Positions 12,801 to 24,726 of a DNA stretch of 64,000 bases are shown one piece after another (positions within the stretch are counted from its first letter, which is position 1; every line of letters begins with the position of its first letter). This stretch comes from Scylla paramamosain. Lineage: Eukaryota; Arthropoda; Malacostraca; Decapoda; Portunidae. The stretch lies in NCBI RefSeq assembly GCF_035594125.1, contig NC_087151.1, forward strand, positions 20,289,253-20,353,252, in the 5' to 3' direction. A program made the translations under genes and the position numbers. Below the pieces are notes generated by a model that saw only the letters and a list, made by a program, of their open reading frames with translations, was not told where the DNA came from and searched no databases.

Positions 12801-15800
12801 ATGTACCAAACCCTAAAGGCACCAAAACCATAAATAATATGGAAGTCACTCAATGTGAGAATCCATCACAAAATTACTGAAAAAGTGTCTTTTCAGTGTT
12901 TTACTTAGAAAAACGCTAAAACGGATGCAAACCAACGAATATGGAGAAATAGAATATTACCAAAAAGGTATATTTTAAGTGTTTTTGAGCTTCTTACCTT
13001 CAAAAAACGCGAAAATGGATGGAAAGCACTCTATATTGGAATACAAAAGGACATTACGAGAAACGTGTATCATGAGTGTTTTATAGTTTCACAACAACCA
13101 CAAGGCAAAAATAGCAAAAACTCGGTGTATATGGAGAAGTTTCTTAGATACCAAAATGCTCAAACTCAGAAATAACACTCTTAATTAAGAATACAGAACA
13201 ACCTTACCAAATGCATGTATTTTGAGTGCTTTTCACATTCTTCGTTACCAAAACCAAAAATTGCATCCGGAACTAGCTTTATGTGGGAAAAAAATTACAA
13301 TACAAGAAAAGTGTCTTTTGAGTGTTTTTGAGCGTGATAGGCACTAAAGCACTAAAAAGGAAGGCAATCACATTATATGGGATTAAAACCAACTTTTACC
13401 AAGAACATGCCTTTACGTGTTTTTGAGCTTCTTACATACCAAAACGCTAAAACGCATGCAAAACACCCTTTATGGAGAAACAGAATAACATTACCAGAAA
13501 CATGTATTTTGAATATTTTTTATCATGTTACCTATAAAAACGCCTAAATACATGCAAAGAACCCTATGTTTGGAAAATAAAAGGGCATTACGAAAATCGT
13601 GTATTATTAGTGTTTTTAAGTTCCTTAAGTACCAAAAAGCTAAAACCCACAAATAACTCTTTAAAGAGAGAATTTTTTTTTTTCTTTGTTATTCATCTTC
13701 ATAGGTACCGAGATGCCAAAATTCTGGGAAAATTCAGGGCTATTATATGGTAAAACAAAAATTATCAAAAAAGTTAATTTTAGTTTTTTTTTCGGACTGT
13801 TATGTACCAAACCCTAAAGTGCATCCATCCTATATGAGGAAATTAATCGACCTTACCAGAAATCTGTTTTTTTTATTTTTTTTCAGCATGTTAGGCACCA
13901 AAACGATAAATAATAAGGAACTCACTCTATATGAGAATCCAAAACAAAATTGCTGAAAACGTTTTTTTCTTTGTTTTACGTAGAAAAACGCTAAAACGGA
14001 TACAAACCTACCAATATCAAGAAATAGAAAAACATTACCAAAAAGGTATATTTTGAGAGTTTTTCAGCTTGTTACCTATAAAAAAACGCGAAAATTGATG
14101 CAAAGCACTCTATATTAGAAAACAAAAGGAGTTTGCAAGAAAAGTGTTTAATGAGTTTTTTTTTATAGTTCAAAAGAACCAAAAGGGAAAAAACACAAAA
14201 ACTCGTGTATATGGAGAAGGTTCCAAGATACCAAAATTCTGAAACTCATGAATAACACTCTTAATTGAGAAACAGAACAATCTTACTAAATGCGTGTATT
14301 TTGAGTGCTTTTCACATTCTTAATTACCAAAATCCCAAATTGCATGCGAAACCACCTTTATGTGAGAAAAAAAATTACATTACCAGAAAAGTGTCTTTTA
14401 AGTGTTTTTGAGCGTGATAGGCAATAAAGCACTAAAAAGCAGGGTAATCATATTACATTGGAATAACACCAGTTTATACCAAAAACTTGCCTTTAAGTGT
14501 TTTTGAGCTCTTTATATACCAAACAGCTAAAACGCATGCAAAACAAACTTTATGGAGAAACAGAATAACATTACCAAAAACATGTATTTAGAGTGTTTTT
14601 TATCATTTTATCTATAAAAACGCTTAAATACATGCATAGAACATTATGTTTGGGAAACAAAAGGACATTACGAGAAACGTGTATTATGAGTGTTTTTTTT
14701 TAAGTTCCTTAAGTACCAAAAGCTAAAACCCACAAATAACACTATTTAGAAAATAGAAAATTAAAAAAATTAAAAAATAGGAATTTTATTTATTTATTTA
14801 TCTATTTTTTTTTTTATTATTCATATTCATAGGTACCGAGATGCCAAAATTCTGTGAAAATTCAGGGCAATCATATGATAAAAGAATATTATCAAAAAAG
14901 TTAATTTCAGCTTTTTTTTCGGACTGTTATGTACCAAACCCTAAATTGCATGCAAAGACTCCTATATGAGGAAATTAAACGACCTTACCAGAAATATGTG
15001 TATTGAGTGTTTTTTTTAGCATGTTAGGCACAAAAACGATAAATAATAAGGAATTCACTCTATATGGAAATCCAAAAAAAAGTTGCAAAGCAACCAATAT
15101 CAAGAAATAGAAAAACGTTACTAAAAAGGTATATTTTGAGTGTTTTTGAGCTTGTTACCTACAAAAAACGCGAAAATTTATGCAAAGCACTCTATATTGG
15201 TAAACAAAAGGACATTGCAAGAAAAGTGTATAATGAGTGTTTTATAGTTCAAAACAACCACAAGGCAAAAAACGAAAAATCTCGTCTATATGGAGAGGTT
15301 TCCTAGTTACAAAAATGCTAAAACTCATGTATAACACTCCTAATTGAGAAACAGAACAACCTTAATAGATGCGTGTATTTTGAGTGCTTTTTCACATTCT
15401 TAGTTAACAAAACCCCAAATTGCATGCGAAAATAGATTTGTGGGAAAAAAAAAAGACTACCAGAAAAGTGTCTTTGGAGTGTTTTTGAGCGTGATAGAAA
15501 ATAAAGCACTAAAAAGGAGGGCAATCACATTACATTGGAGGAAAACGAATTTTTGCCAAGAACTTGCTTTTAAGTGTTTTTGAGCTGCTTTTATACCAAA
15601 ACACTAAAACGCATGCAAAACACTTTATGGTGAAACAGAATAACATTACCAAAAACAGGTATTTTAAGTGTTTTTGATCATGTTACCAATAAAAAAGCTT
15701 AAATAAATGCAAAAAACACTCTTTTTGAGAAACGAAAAGAGATTACGAGAAACGTGTATTATGAGTGTTTTTAAGTTCATTAATTACCTAAAAGCTAAAA

Positions 15801-18800
15801 GCCACAAATAACACTCTTTATTAAGAAACTATAAATAAATAAAAAAAATAAAATATTTTTTTCTTTCTTATTCATCTTCACAGGAACCGAAATGCCAAAA
15901 TTCTACAAGCCAAAAAACGCAAAAACTCGTGTATATAGAGAAGTTTCTTACATTCCAAAATGCTGAAACTCTGGAACAACACTCTTCATATAGAAACAGA
16001 ACAATCTTACTAAATGCGTGTATTTTGAGTACTTTTCACATCCTTAGTTACCAAAACCCCAAATTGCATGCGAAACCAGCTTTATGTGGGGAAAAAATGA
16101 CATTACCAGAAAAATGTCTTTTGAGTGTTTTTGAGCGTGTTAGGCAATAAAGCACTAAAAAGCAAGGCAATCACATTACATTGGAATAAAACAAATTTTT
16201 AACAAGAACTTGCCTTTAAGTGTATTTGAGCTCCTTATATACCAAAACTCTAAAATCCATGCAAAATACACTTTATGGTGAAACAGAATAACAGTACCAA
16301 AAACATGTATTTTGAGTGTTTTTGATTATGTTAACAATAAAAACGCTTAAATACATGCAAAGAACCGTATTTTTGGGAAATGAAAGGACATTACGAGAAA
16401 CGTGTATTATGAGTGTTTTTAAGTTCATTAAGTACGTAAAAGCTAAAAGCCTTAAATTACATTCTTTATTGAGAAAAATAAATAAATAAATAAAAAAATA
16501 CGATTTTTTTTTCATTCTTATTCATCTTCACAGGATCTATATGGGAATCCAAAAACAAAATTACTGAAAAGGTGTCTTTTCTATGTTTTACGTAGAAAAC
16601 GCTAAAACGGATGCAAACCAACCAAAATGAAGAAATAGAATAACATTACCAAAAAGGTATATTTTGAGTGTTTTTGAAATTGTTACCTACAAAAAACGCG
16701 AAAATGGATGGAAAGCACTCTATATTGGGAAGCAAAAGGCACCAAAAAGCATGTTAGGCACCAAAACGATATATAATATGAGTCACTCTATAAAATTAAA
16801 ATAAAATTAAAACAAAATTACTGGAAACGTGTGTTTTAAAAGATTTACGTAGAAAAACGCTAAAACGGATGCAAACCAACCAATATGAAGAAATAGAATA
16901 ACATTACCAAAAAAGTATATTTTGTGTGATAAAAAGAAACGCGAAAATGGATGCAAAGCACTCTATATAAGGAAAAAAAAGGACATAAAAAACGTGTATA
17001 ATGAGTGTTTTATAGTTTCACCAGAATCACAAGGCAAAAAACACAAAAACTCGACTGTATGCAGAAGTTTCTAAGATACCAAAATACTGAAACTCATGAA
17101 TAACACTCTTAATCAAGAAACATAACAACCTTACTAAATGCGTGTATTTTGAGTGTTCTTTACATTCTTAGTTACCAAAACCCCAAATTCCATGCGAAAC
17201 TAGCTTTATGTGGGAAAAAATAATGACATTACCAGAAAAGTGTCTTTGAGTGTTTTTGAGCGTGTTAGGCAATAAAGCACTAAAAAGCAGGGCAATCACA
17301 TTACACGGGAATAAAACCAATTTTTACGAAGAACTTGCCTTTTAGGGTTTTTGACACGCATTTATTAAGGTTGCTCTGTTTCTCAATTAAGAGTTTTATT
17401 CATGAGTTTCAGCATATACACGAGTTTTTGCGTTTTTTGCCTTGTGTTTTTTTTTTTTTTACTATAAAACATTCATTATACATTTTTCTCGCAATGTCCC
17501 TTTTCTTTCCCAATATAGAGTGCTTTGTATCCATTTTCGCGTTTTTTTGTAACAAGCTCAAAAACACTCAAAATATACATTTTTGGTAATGTTTTTCTGC
17601 TTCTAGATATTGGTTGGTTTGTATCAGTTTTAGCGTTTTTTTCTACGTAAAACACTGAGAAGACACGTTTTCAGTAATTTTCTTTTGGATTCCCACATAG
17701 AGTGAGTTCCTTATTATTCAACATTTTGGTGCCTAACATGCTGAAAAACACTTAAAAGACAGATTTCTGGTAAGGTCTTTAATTTCCTCATATGGGAGGC
17801 TTTTCATGTCTTTTCAGTGTTTTTGAGCGTGTTACGCAATAAAGCACTAAATGCCAGGGCAATCACATTACATGGGAATAAAACCAAATTTTACCAAGAA
17901 TTTGCCGTTAAGTGTTTTTGACCTCCTTACATATCAAAACGCTAAAACGCATGCAAAATATATTTTATGGAGAAACAGAATAACATTACCAAATACATGT
18001 ATTTTGAGTGTTTTTGATCATGTTATCTAAAAAAAACGCTTAAATACATGCAAAGAGCCTTATATTTGGGAAACGAAAGAACATTACGAGAAACGTGTAT
18101 TATGAGTGATTTTTAAGTTCCTTCAGTACCAAAAAAGCTAAAACCCACAAATAACACTCTTTAGAGAAAAAAAATGATAAATAAAAAAATAAAAAATGGG
18201 ATTTTTTTTTTTTTTTTTTTTTGTTATTCATCTTCATAGGTACCGAGATGCCAAAATTCTGCCAAAATTCAGGGAATTTATGTGGAAAAAAGAACATTAT
18301 CATAAAAGTTAATTATACCTTTTTATTTCGGATTGTTATGTACCAAACCCTAAAGTGCATGCAAAGCCACCTATATAGGGAAGTTAAACGACTTTACCAG
18401 AAACCTGTCTTTTCAGTGTTTTCAGCATGTTAGGCACCAAAACGATAAATGATATGGAAGTCAGTCAATATGTGAATCCAAAAAAAATTACTGAAAACGT
18501 GTCTTTTCAGTGTTTTACGTAGAAAAACGCTAAAGCGGATACAAACCATCCTATATGAAGAAATAGAATAACATTACCAAAAAGAAATATTTTGAGTGTT
18601 TTTGAGCTTGTTACCTACAAAAAATGCAAAAATGGATGTAAAACAAAAATGGATGTAAAGGACATTACGAGAAACGTGTATAATGAGTGTTTTATAGTTT
18701 TAAAAGAACCACAAGGCAATAAACGCAAAAACTCGTGTATATAGAGAAATTTCTTACATACCAAAATGAATAAATGCATGAATAACACTTTTAATCGATA

Positions 18801-19343
18801 AACAGAACTACCTTACCAAATTGTGTATTTTGAGTGTTTTTCACATTCTTAGTTACGAAAATGCCAAATTACATGCGAAACTATCTTCATGCGGGAAAAA
18901 AAAATGACATTAGAAAAATGTCTTTTGATTGTTTTTCAGCGTGATATGCAACAAAACACTAAAAAGCAGAACGATCACATTACATGGGAATAAAACCAAC
19001 TTTTACGAAGAATTTGCCTTAAAGTATTTTTTAACCCCTTATATACCCAACCGCTAAAACGCATGCAAAACAAACTTTATGGAGAAACAGAATAACATTA
19101 CCAAAAACATGTATTTTGAGTGTTTTTGATCATGTTATCTATAAAAACGCTTAAGTACATGCAAAGAACATTATGTTTGGGAAACAAAAGGACATTACGA
19201 GAAACGTGTATTATGAGTGTTTTTTTTTTTTAAGTTCCTTAAGTACCAAAAAGCTGAAACCCACAAATAACTCTTTATTTAGAAAATAAAAAATATAAAA
19301 AAAAAAATAAAAAATATGATTTTTTTTTTTTTTTTTTTTTGTT
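9807..19343 (+). repeat. Left satellite array, part 2: ~1.1 kb higher-order repeat
   Basis: This continues the fixed-order satellite. The unit marker recurs near 10452, 11501, 12635, 13650, 14730, 15805, 16450, 18150 and 19260. Some units are shortened: one loses most of two monomers near 12810, and 15896-16545 skips several. The array stops at 19343, in a 20-base T run followed by 'gtt', which is how that monomer normally continues. The next base (19344) belongs to the palindrome arm, so the junction can be placed to the base. The longest frames here (for example 15064-15306 and 11836-12105) are satellite translations and are not called as genes. Confidence 0.92.
17355..17808 (-). repeat. 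Inverted block inside the left satellite array
   Basis: For about 450 bp the satellite reads in reverse orientation. It runs from 'gacac|gcatttattaagg' through reversed copies of five to six monomer types to 'ggcttttcatg|tcttttcagtg', then returns to forward orientation. Within it the unit order is the normal higher-order sequence read backwards. The same block, with matching breakpoints and matching variants such as 'tctagatattggttgg', occurs in the right array at 49825-50262. Confidence 0.85.
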
Positions 19344-20033
19344 GGATGGTTATTTGAGGGATTAGAACGGTCACGCTTTTTAGGAATAGGCTGAATGTAG
19401 GCAAGCTTCCAGCAAGAAGAAAAGATAGATGTTGATAGACAAAGATGAAAGTTTGACTAGGCAAGGTGCAAGCACAGAGGAGCAGTTTTGGAGAACAATA
19501 GGAGGGACCCCATCAGGTCCATAAGCCTTCCGAGGGTTTAGGCCAGCAAGGGCATGGAAAACATCATTGTGAAGAATTTTAATAGGTAGCATGGAGGATG
19601 GAGGAGAGGGAGGAACAAGCTCTGAATTGTCCAAGGTAGAGTTTTTAGCAAAGGTTTGAGCAAAGAGTTCAGCTTTAGAGATAGATATGATAACAGTGGT
19701 ACTATCTGGTTGAAATAAAGGAGGGAAAGAAGAAGCAAAGTTATTGGAGATGTTTTTGGCTAGGTGCCAGAGATCACGAGGGGAGTTAGATCTTGAAAGA
19801 TTTTGACACTCTATTAATGAAGGAGTTTTGGCTAGTCGGAGAACAGACTTGGCATGGTTCCGGACAGAAATATAAAGTGCAAGAGATTCTAGTAATGGAA
19901 GGCTCAAGTACCTTTTGTGAGCTACCTCTCTATCATGAATAACAGGAGAACAGGCTGTGTTAAACCAAGGTTTGGAAGGTCTAGGTCGAGAAAAAGAGTG
20001 AGGAATGTAGGGCCCGATGCCAGACACTATCAC
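19344..20033 (-). pseudogene. Jockey-like LINE ORF2, linker and start of RT (left arm copy)
   Basis: The minus-strand frame 20033-19380 encodes the region between endonuclease and reverse transcriptase (KPWFNTACSPVIHDREVAHK). It ends in the first RT motif (LNPRKAYGPDGVPPIVLQN) and then drifts out of frame. It is the exact mirror of 25789-26478. Beyond 19344 the gene is replaced by satellite, so the RT palm is missing. The frame break after 'VLAPCLVKL' is shared with the right-arm copy, so the element was already dead before the arms were duplicated. RT would copy element RNA at a nicked chromosomal target; this copy cannot. Confidence 0.85.
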
Positions 20034-20109
20034 CTCCGTTATGCGCTCGGCACACAGTCTCTGGCACAGAAGCAGTAGTCATTCCAAGGAAATTCAGCAA
20101 AATACCTCC

Positions 20110-20847
20110 TCAGTTCCCCCCAACTAGCAGAGGCAAAACACCAGAGGCACCTCTCCTTAGGAGATCCTGAGGATGGATTGGAGCAATAGGACAAGATACA
20201 GATATGAGATTGTGATTGGAGGAGCCCAATGGAGAAGATAGGGTAACAGCATAAGCAGAAGGATTAGAGGTTAGGAAAAGGTCAAGAATGTTGGGTGTAT
20301 CTCCAAAACGGTCAAGGATATGAGCAGGGTGTTGCACCAATTGGAGGATAGCAAAGTTGAAGGCTAGTTCACCATGATGGTCAGTGAAGGGAAAGGAAAC
20401 CCAAAGCTGGTGGTGAACATTGAAGTCTCCAAGAATGGAGGTCTCTGCAAAAGGGAAGTGAGTCAGAATGTGCTCCACTTTGGAGGTTAAGTAGTCAAAG
20501 AATTTCTTATAGTCTGAGGAGTTAGGTGAGAGGTATACAGTACAGATAAATTTAGTTTGAGAGTGACTCTGTAATAGTAGCCAGATGGTGAAAAACTCGG
20601 AATATTCAAGAGTGTGGGCACAACAGCAGGTTAAGTCATTGCGCACATAAACGCAACATTCAGCTTTGGATTGAAAATGAGAATAAAGAAAGTAGGAGGG
20701 AACAGAAAAGGGGCTATTGTAAGTTGCCTCAGACACCTATGTTTCAGTGAGGAAAAGAAGATGAGGTTTAGTAGAGGAGAGATTGTGTTCTAGAAATTGA
20801 AAACTAGATCTAAGACTGTGAATGTTGCAGAAATTAATGAAGAAAAA
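20110..20847 (-). pseudogene. Jockey-like LINE apurinic-type endonuclease domain (left arm copy)
   Basis: The minus-strand frame 20736-20110 (208 codons) holds the endonuclease domain that nicks target DNA for reverse transcription. It shows [10 protein letters not shown] (metal-binding D/N motif), [10 protein letters not shown] and GSSNHNLIS, where the family normally has an SDH triad, so a catalytic Asp appears to be Asn. The domain's N-terminus continues upstream in frame to about 20847 but is separated by a TAG codon just before the first ATG. The domain is therefore split as well as substituted. It is the mirror image of 24975-25712. Confidence 0.85.
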
Positions 20848-20989
20848 GTTGAGGGGGGGTCTCAAGAGACTTAGGGTTGATACCAGAAGACACTAGCCTT
20901 GATGAGCATCATCAACAGGACCCATCAAGTAAATTTTAAGTTGGTTTTTACCTAATTATTTTTTATTATTTTATTCATAATACTGTACA

Positions 20990-21093
20990 TGCATATCACA
21001 AATAAAGATGAGGTTTACTAGAGGAGAGGTGATTTTGTACAGATAGAAAATTAAATCTAAGACAGCAAATGTTACACAATTTAATGAAGAAAA
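20990..21093 (-). pseudogene. Second, diverged copy of LINE endonuclease N-terminus (left arm)
   Basis: On the minus strand this repeats, in diverged form, the segment at about 20750-20847 (both read ttttcttcattaa...tcttagat...cctctcctctagtaaacctcatctt). It is a partial duplicate of the start of the endonuclease domain, lying just upstream of the main copy and mirrored at 24727-24826. Confidence 0.65.
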
Positions 21094-21175
21094 GTTATAA
21101 TATACCAGTAAAATGCCTTGGAAGGCGATTAACGATCAAAGATGTCAGTAAGGCATCAGTGGAAGGGGTATTTCA

Positions 21176-21177
<2 letters not shown>

Positions 21178-21241
<64 letters not shown>
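21178..21241 (+). repeat. (GA)n microsatellite, left arm
   Basis: An uninterrupted GA run of about 64 bases. Its mirror partner at 24577-24643 is a few bases longer, and this accounts for most of the coordinate drift between the arms. Frames through it encode alternating Arg-Glu and are not genes. Confidence 0.97.
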
Positions 21242-21920
21242 CAATTTCAGGCACCCCACACATCATGCACTTGCCTAATATTCAAATCACTCTAGCTCAA
21301 AACTCTGCAAGAGCCCAGTGGTTGTGCTATATACCACTTGATAGGAAATTTGATTTTGTGTTCAGTGGTATCTATCCGCTCTCATTGAGACAAAAGAAAA
21401 TTGGTGAAAATTGCAGAAAACTGATGGTCATTTTACAAAAAGTTTTCTATTGTATTTTGCATATGCACAGTAGTGTTGCAAATTTCACATGATTTTTCAT
21501 CATAACTTGTATTACTCTTATTGCCAACAAAAATTTGAGCTTGATCAGTTAATTACTTAAAAAGTTGTAATTTTGACTTTGTGCATGTACAGTGCTACTT
21601 CAAAGTTGACGTAAGGAATTTTATTAAAATTATAACATGACACCTCTTAAGTTTCATTAAAACTGGTTGAGTAGTTTTTGAGAAATCCCATTTCTGACAC
21701 CCTTCTACTTTTAGTAAGTTAACTTCACCCAATAGAAGAGATGAAAGCTATATCATATAAAATTGATAGAGGTGTGCTATCATATGATGCTAATTTTGTT
21801 ACAATCAGCCACATAGTTCTGAAGATATTAGCGATTGAATAGGGTTATGGTCAGACCGAGCCAGGCCCCTCAAAACGAAACAACAACCTCCATAATAAAC
21901 TTTGTTTCGCTCATAATTAA
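21242..21920. other. No recognisable feature (palindrome arm)
   Basis: AT-rich sequence without long frames beyond those entered from the GA run. It is mirrored at about 23897-24576. I recognise no family. Words such as 'agtagtgttgcaaatttcac' and 'aactggttgagtagtttttg' suggest an old dispersed repeat, but this is not supported further. Confidence 0.5.
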
Positions 21921-22215
21921 TTTCTCACTCTTTCATAAAAGAGAACATAGATATCCATTCAATCGTGATGAGTTCCCCTTCAATACAGGGACTGTAATAT
22001 ATATACCTCCCATATTTATAATATATGAATTTCTCACTCTTTCATAAAAGAGAACATAGTTATCCATTCAATCATGATGAGTTCCCCTTCAATACAGGGA
22101 CTGTAATATATATACCTCCCATATTTATAATATATGAATTTCTCACCCTTTCATAAAGGAGAACATAGAGTTCTTTGTTTAATCATGATTTGTTCCTTTT
22201 CATTACATGGACTGT
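21921..22215 (+). repeat. 109 bp tandem repeat, ~2.7 copies (left arm)
   Basis: Copies begin at 21921, 22030 and 22139, each with 'tttctcac(t/c)ctttcataaa'. Each full copy runs through 'gagttccccttcaatacagg' and 'cctcccatatttataatat'. The third copy is partial and diverged. Mirrored at 23602-23896. Confidence 0.9.
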
Positions 22216-22524
22216 ACTAAATACATATTTTTTCTTAAGCTACTTTTTTAGAATACTTTTGGCTTAAGTTGAGAACTTGACCGCCCTGATTTGAGGAATA
22301 GTGAAGCGGAGCCACCAGGCACAATATCTACCAATTCACAAAACAGAGCAATGACTAAATTTTGACTTCTCTATTTCCTTTGTTTGGTGGCATCCCTACT
22401 TCCTTGATGCCATTTTCCTATCGTTCTATGCCAATAGAATGGAATACATCTACAACAAATAAGAGATAGCATATATCAGCGTTCCCTCACATATTCATGG
22501 TTTTTGCATATTTGCAGAGTTTTC

Positions 22525-22540
22525 CCTAACCTAACCTAAC
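22525..22540 (+). repeat. Short CCTAA (telomere-like) run, left arm
   Basis: CCTAACCTAACCTAAC, three units of the complement of TTAGG, the usual arthropod telomere repeat. It is too short to be a telomere remnant on its own. The same run is at 23278-23293 and, one base shorter at its start, at 42091-42104, so it is part of a repeated sequence rather than a local event. Confidence 0.7.
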
Positions 22541-22629
22541 TAATGGGGAGTTTTCAGAGTTGCCAGGTGTCACCACCAGCTCAGTCTTTCAGCCCAAAGA
22601 GCCCAAATTATTCTTTCAGTTATAAATTA

Positions 22630-22810
22630 CAGTAACCCAAGATATAACGAACACATATGGGGGGAGAGTGGGTCACTTGAGATGAAAATTTGCTATATAT
22701 GTGTAGAGAGAGAGAGAGAGAGAGAGAGAGAGGCAGCAGACAGCAGCCTTAAATAGGTTGTTATACCTGAAATTTGGTAAACAGAAGTTCATTATATCAA
22801 GGGTTTATTG
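22630..22810 (+). mobile_element. Tigger/pogo-like MITE (left arm)
   Basis: A 181 bp non-coding element bounded by TA on both sides (22628-22629 and 22811-22812). It has imperfect terminal inverted repeats of about 24 bp: the left end reads CAGTAACCCAAGATATAACG, the right end reversed reads CAATAAACCCTTGATATAATG. TA duplications and ends starting CA(G/A)T are typical of Tc1/mariner-pogo DNA transposons. A GA run (22704-22732) lies inside. No transposase is present, so it would depend on one in trans. Confidence 0.7.
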
Positions 22811-22879
22811 TACATATCAACTTATTCCCCTTTTATTTTATAGTGCACTGTATTTTTAATTAAAATATCATGTACTATA

Positions 22880-22935
22880 AATCTCACATTTACTAAGCAA
22901 TTCACTTTAAGACAATAAAAAACAGTTATTATATG
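22880..22935. other. Palindrome spacer (56 bp)
   Basis: This is the only unpaired sequence of the palindrome, between '...tgtactata' and 'tatagtaca...'. Its reverse complement continues the 42 kb copy without a break (acatataataactgtttttt... to gtgagat), so the spacer belongs to the right arm read outward. The turn happened at the 22880 end. Confidence 0.9.
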
Positions 22936-23005
22936 TATAGTACATGATATTTTAATTAAAAAATACAGTGCACTATAAAATAAAAGGGGAATAAGTTGAT
23001 ATGTA

Positions 23006-23082
23006 CAATAAACCCTTGATATAATGAACTTCTGTTTACCAAATTTCAGGTATAACAACCTATTTAAGGCTGCTGTCTGCTG

Positions 23083-23115
<33 letters not shown>

Positions 23116-23188
23116 ACATATATAGCAAATTTTCATCTCAAGTGACCCACTCTCCCCCCATATGTGTTCGTTATATCTTGGGTTACTG
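23006..23188 (-). mobile_element. Tigger/pogo-like MITE (right arm)
   Basis: Mirror copy of 22630-22810, flanked by TA at 23004-23005 and 23189-23190. The internal CT run (about 23084-23113) is two bases longer than in the left arm. Confidence 0.7.
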
Positions 23189-23277
23189 TAATTTATAACT
23201 GAAAGAATAATTTGGGCTCTTTGGGCTGAAAGACTGAGCTGGTGGTGACACCTGGCAACTCTGAAAACTCCCCATTA

Positions 23278-23293
23278 GTTAGGTTAGGTTAGG
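23278..23293 (-). repeat. Short TTAGG (telomere-like) run, right arm
   Basis: GTTAGGTTAGGTTAGG, the mirror of 22525-22540. Confidence 0.7.
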
Positions 23294-23601
23294 GAAAACT
23301 CTGCAAATATGCAAAAACCATGAATATGTGAGGGAACGCTGATATATGCTATCTCTTATTTGTTGTAGATGTATTCCATTCTATTGGCATAGAACGATAG
23401 GAAAATGGCATCAAGGAAGTAGGGATGCCACCAAACAAAGGAAATAGAGAAGTCAAAATTTAGTCATTGCTCTGTTTTGTGAATTGGTAGATATTGTGCC
23501 TGGTGGCTCCGCTTCACTATTCCTCAAATCAGGGCGGTCAAGTTCTCAACTTAAGCCAAAAGTATTCTAAAAAAGTAGCTTAAGAAAAAATATGTATTTA
23601 G

Positions 23602-23896
23602 TACAGTCCATGTAATGAAAAGGAACAAATCATGATTAAACAAAGAACTCTATGTTCTCCTTTATGAAAGGGTGAGAAATTCATATATTATAAATATGGG
23701 AGGTATATATATTACAGTCCCTGTATTGAAGGGGAACTCATCATGATTGAATGGATAACTATGTTCTCTTTTATGAAAGAGTGAGAAATTCATATATTAT
23801 AAATATGGGAGGTATATATATTACAGTCCCTGTATTGAAGGGGAACTCATCACGATTGAATGGATATCTATGTTCTCTTTTATGAAAGAGTGAGAA
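23602..23896 (-). repeat. 109 bp tandem repeat, ~2.7 copies (right arm)
   Basis: Exact mirror of 21921-22215, with the same partial third copy. Confidence 0.9.
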
Positions 23897-24576
23897 ATTA
23901 ATTATGAGCGAAACAAAGTTTATTATGGAGGTTGTTGTTTCGTTTTGAGGGGCCTGGCTCGGTCTGACCATAACCCTATTCAATCGCTAATATCTTCAGA
24001 ACTATGTGGCTGATTGTAACAAAATTAGCATCATATGATAGCACACCTCTATCAATTTTATATGATATAGCTTTCATCTCTTCTATTGGGTGAAGTTAAC
24101 TTACTAAAAGTAGAAGGGTGTCAGAAATGGGATTTCTCAAAAACTACTCAACCAGTTTTAATGAAACTTAAGAGGTGTCATGTTATAATTTTAATAAAAT
24201 TCCTTACGTCAACTTTGAAGTAGCACTGTACATGCACAAAGTCAAAATTACAACTTTTTAAGTAATTAACTGATCAAGCTCAAATTTTTGTTGGCAATAA
24301 GAGTAATACAAGTTATGATGAAAAATCATGTGAAATTTGCAACACTACTGTGCATATGCAAAATACAATAGAAAACTTTTTGTAAAATGACCATCAGTTT
24401 TCTGCAATTTTCACCAATTTTCTTTTGTCTCAATGAGAGCGGATAGATACCACTGAACACAAAATCAAATTTCCTATCAAGTGGTATATAGCACAACCAC
24501 TGGGCTCTTGCAGAGTTTTGAGCTAGAGTGATTTGAATATTAGGCAAGTGCATGATGTGTGGGGTGCCTGAAATTG

Positions 24577-24643
<67 letters not shown>
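24577..24643 (+). repeat. (CT)n microsatellite, right arm
   Basis: A CT run of about 67 bases, a few bases longer than its mirror at 21178-21241. This is one of the few visible differences between the arms. Confidence 0.97.
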
Positions 24644-24646
<3 letters not shown>

Positions 24647-24726
24647 TGAAATACCCCTTCCACTGATGCCTTACTGACATCTTTGATCGTTAATCGCCTT
24701 CCAAGGCATTTTACTGGTATATTATA

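Larger units (their letters stand above)
19344..22879 (-). repeat. Left arm of 3.5 kb near-perfect palindrome
   Basis: This arm is the reverse complement of 22936-26478 along its whole length. Matching positions sum to 45822 at the outer end and 45815 at the inner end. The drift comes from length differences in the GA/CT runs and a one-base difference in an A/T run; I noticed no substitutions in the parts I compared. The arm carries, from outside in: the endonuclease and N-terminal RT parts of a dead Jockey-like LINE on the minus strand, a (GA)n run, a 109 bp tandem repeat, a CCTAA run and a MITE. Its outer end meets satellite directly, whereas the right arm continues into the rest of the LINE. 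Confidence 0.95.

Noticed and set aside
1..19300. Recurring 60-90 codon frames with shared words such as KRENGCKALYIGK and ITRNVYNECF
   Set aside because: They are translations of satellite monomers. Frames shift between units, starts are arbitrary, and both strands show similar frames. No sign of coding constraint.
21142..21492. Frames with long Arg-Glu, Ser-Leu or Tyr-Ile runs (also near 22822-23136, 38742, 41030-41491, 42184 and 42911-43217)
   Set aside because: They are translations of GA/CT and TA microsatellites with short flanks.
22880..22935. MicroRNA-type hairpin at the palindrome centre
   Set aside because: The symmetry extends for 3.5 kb on each side, far beyond a hairpin precursor, and is explained by the duplication.
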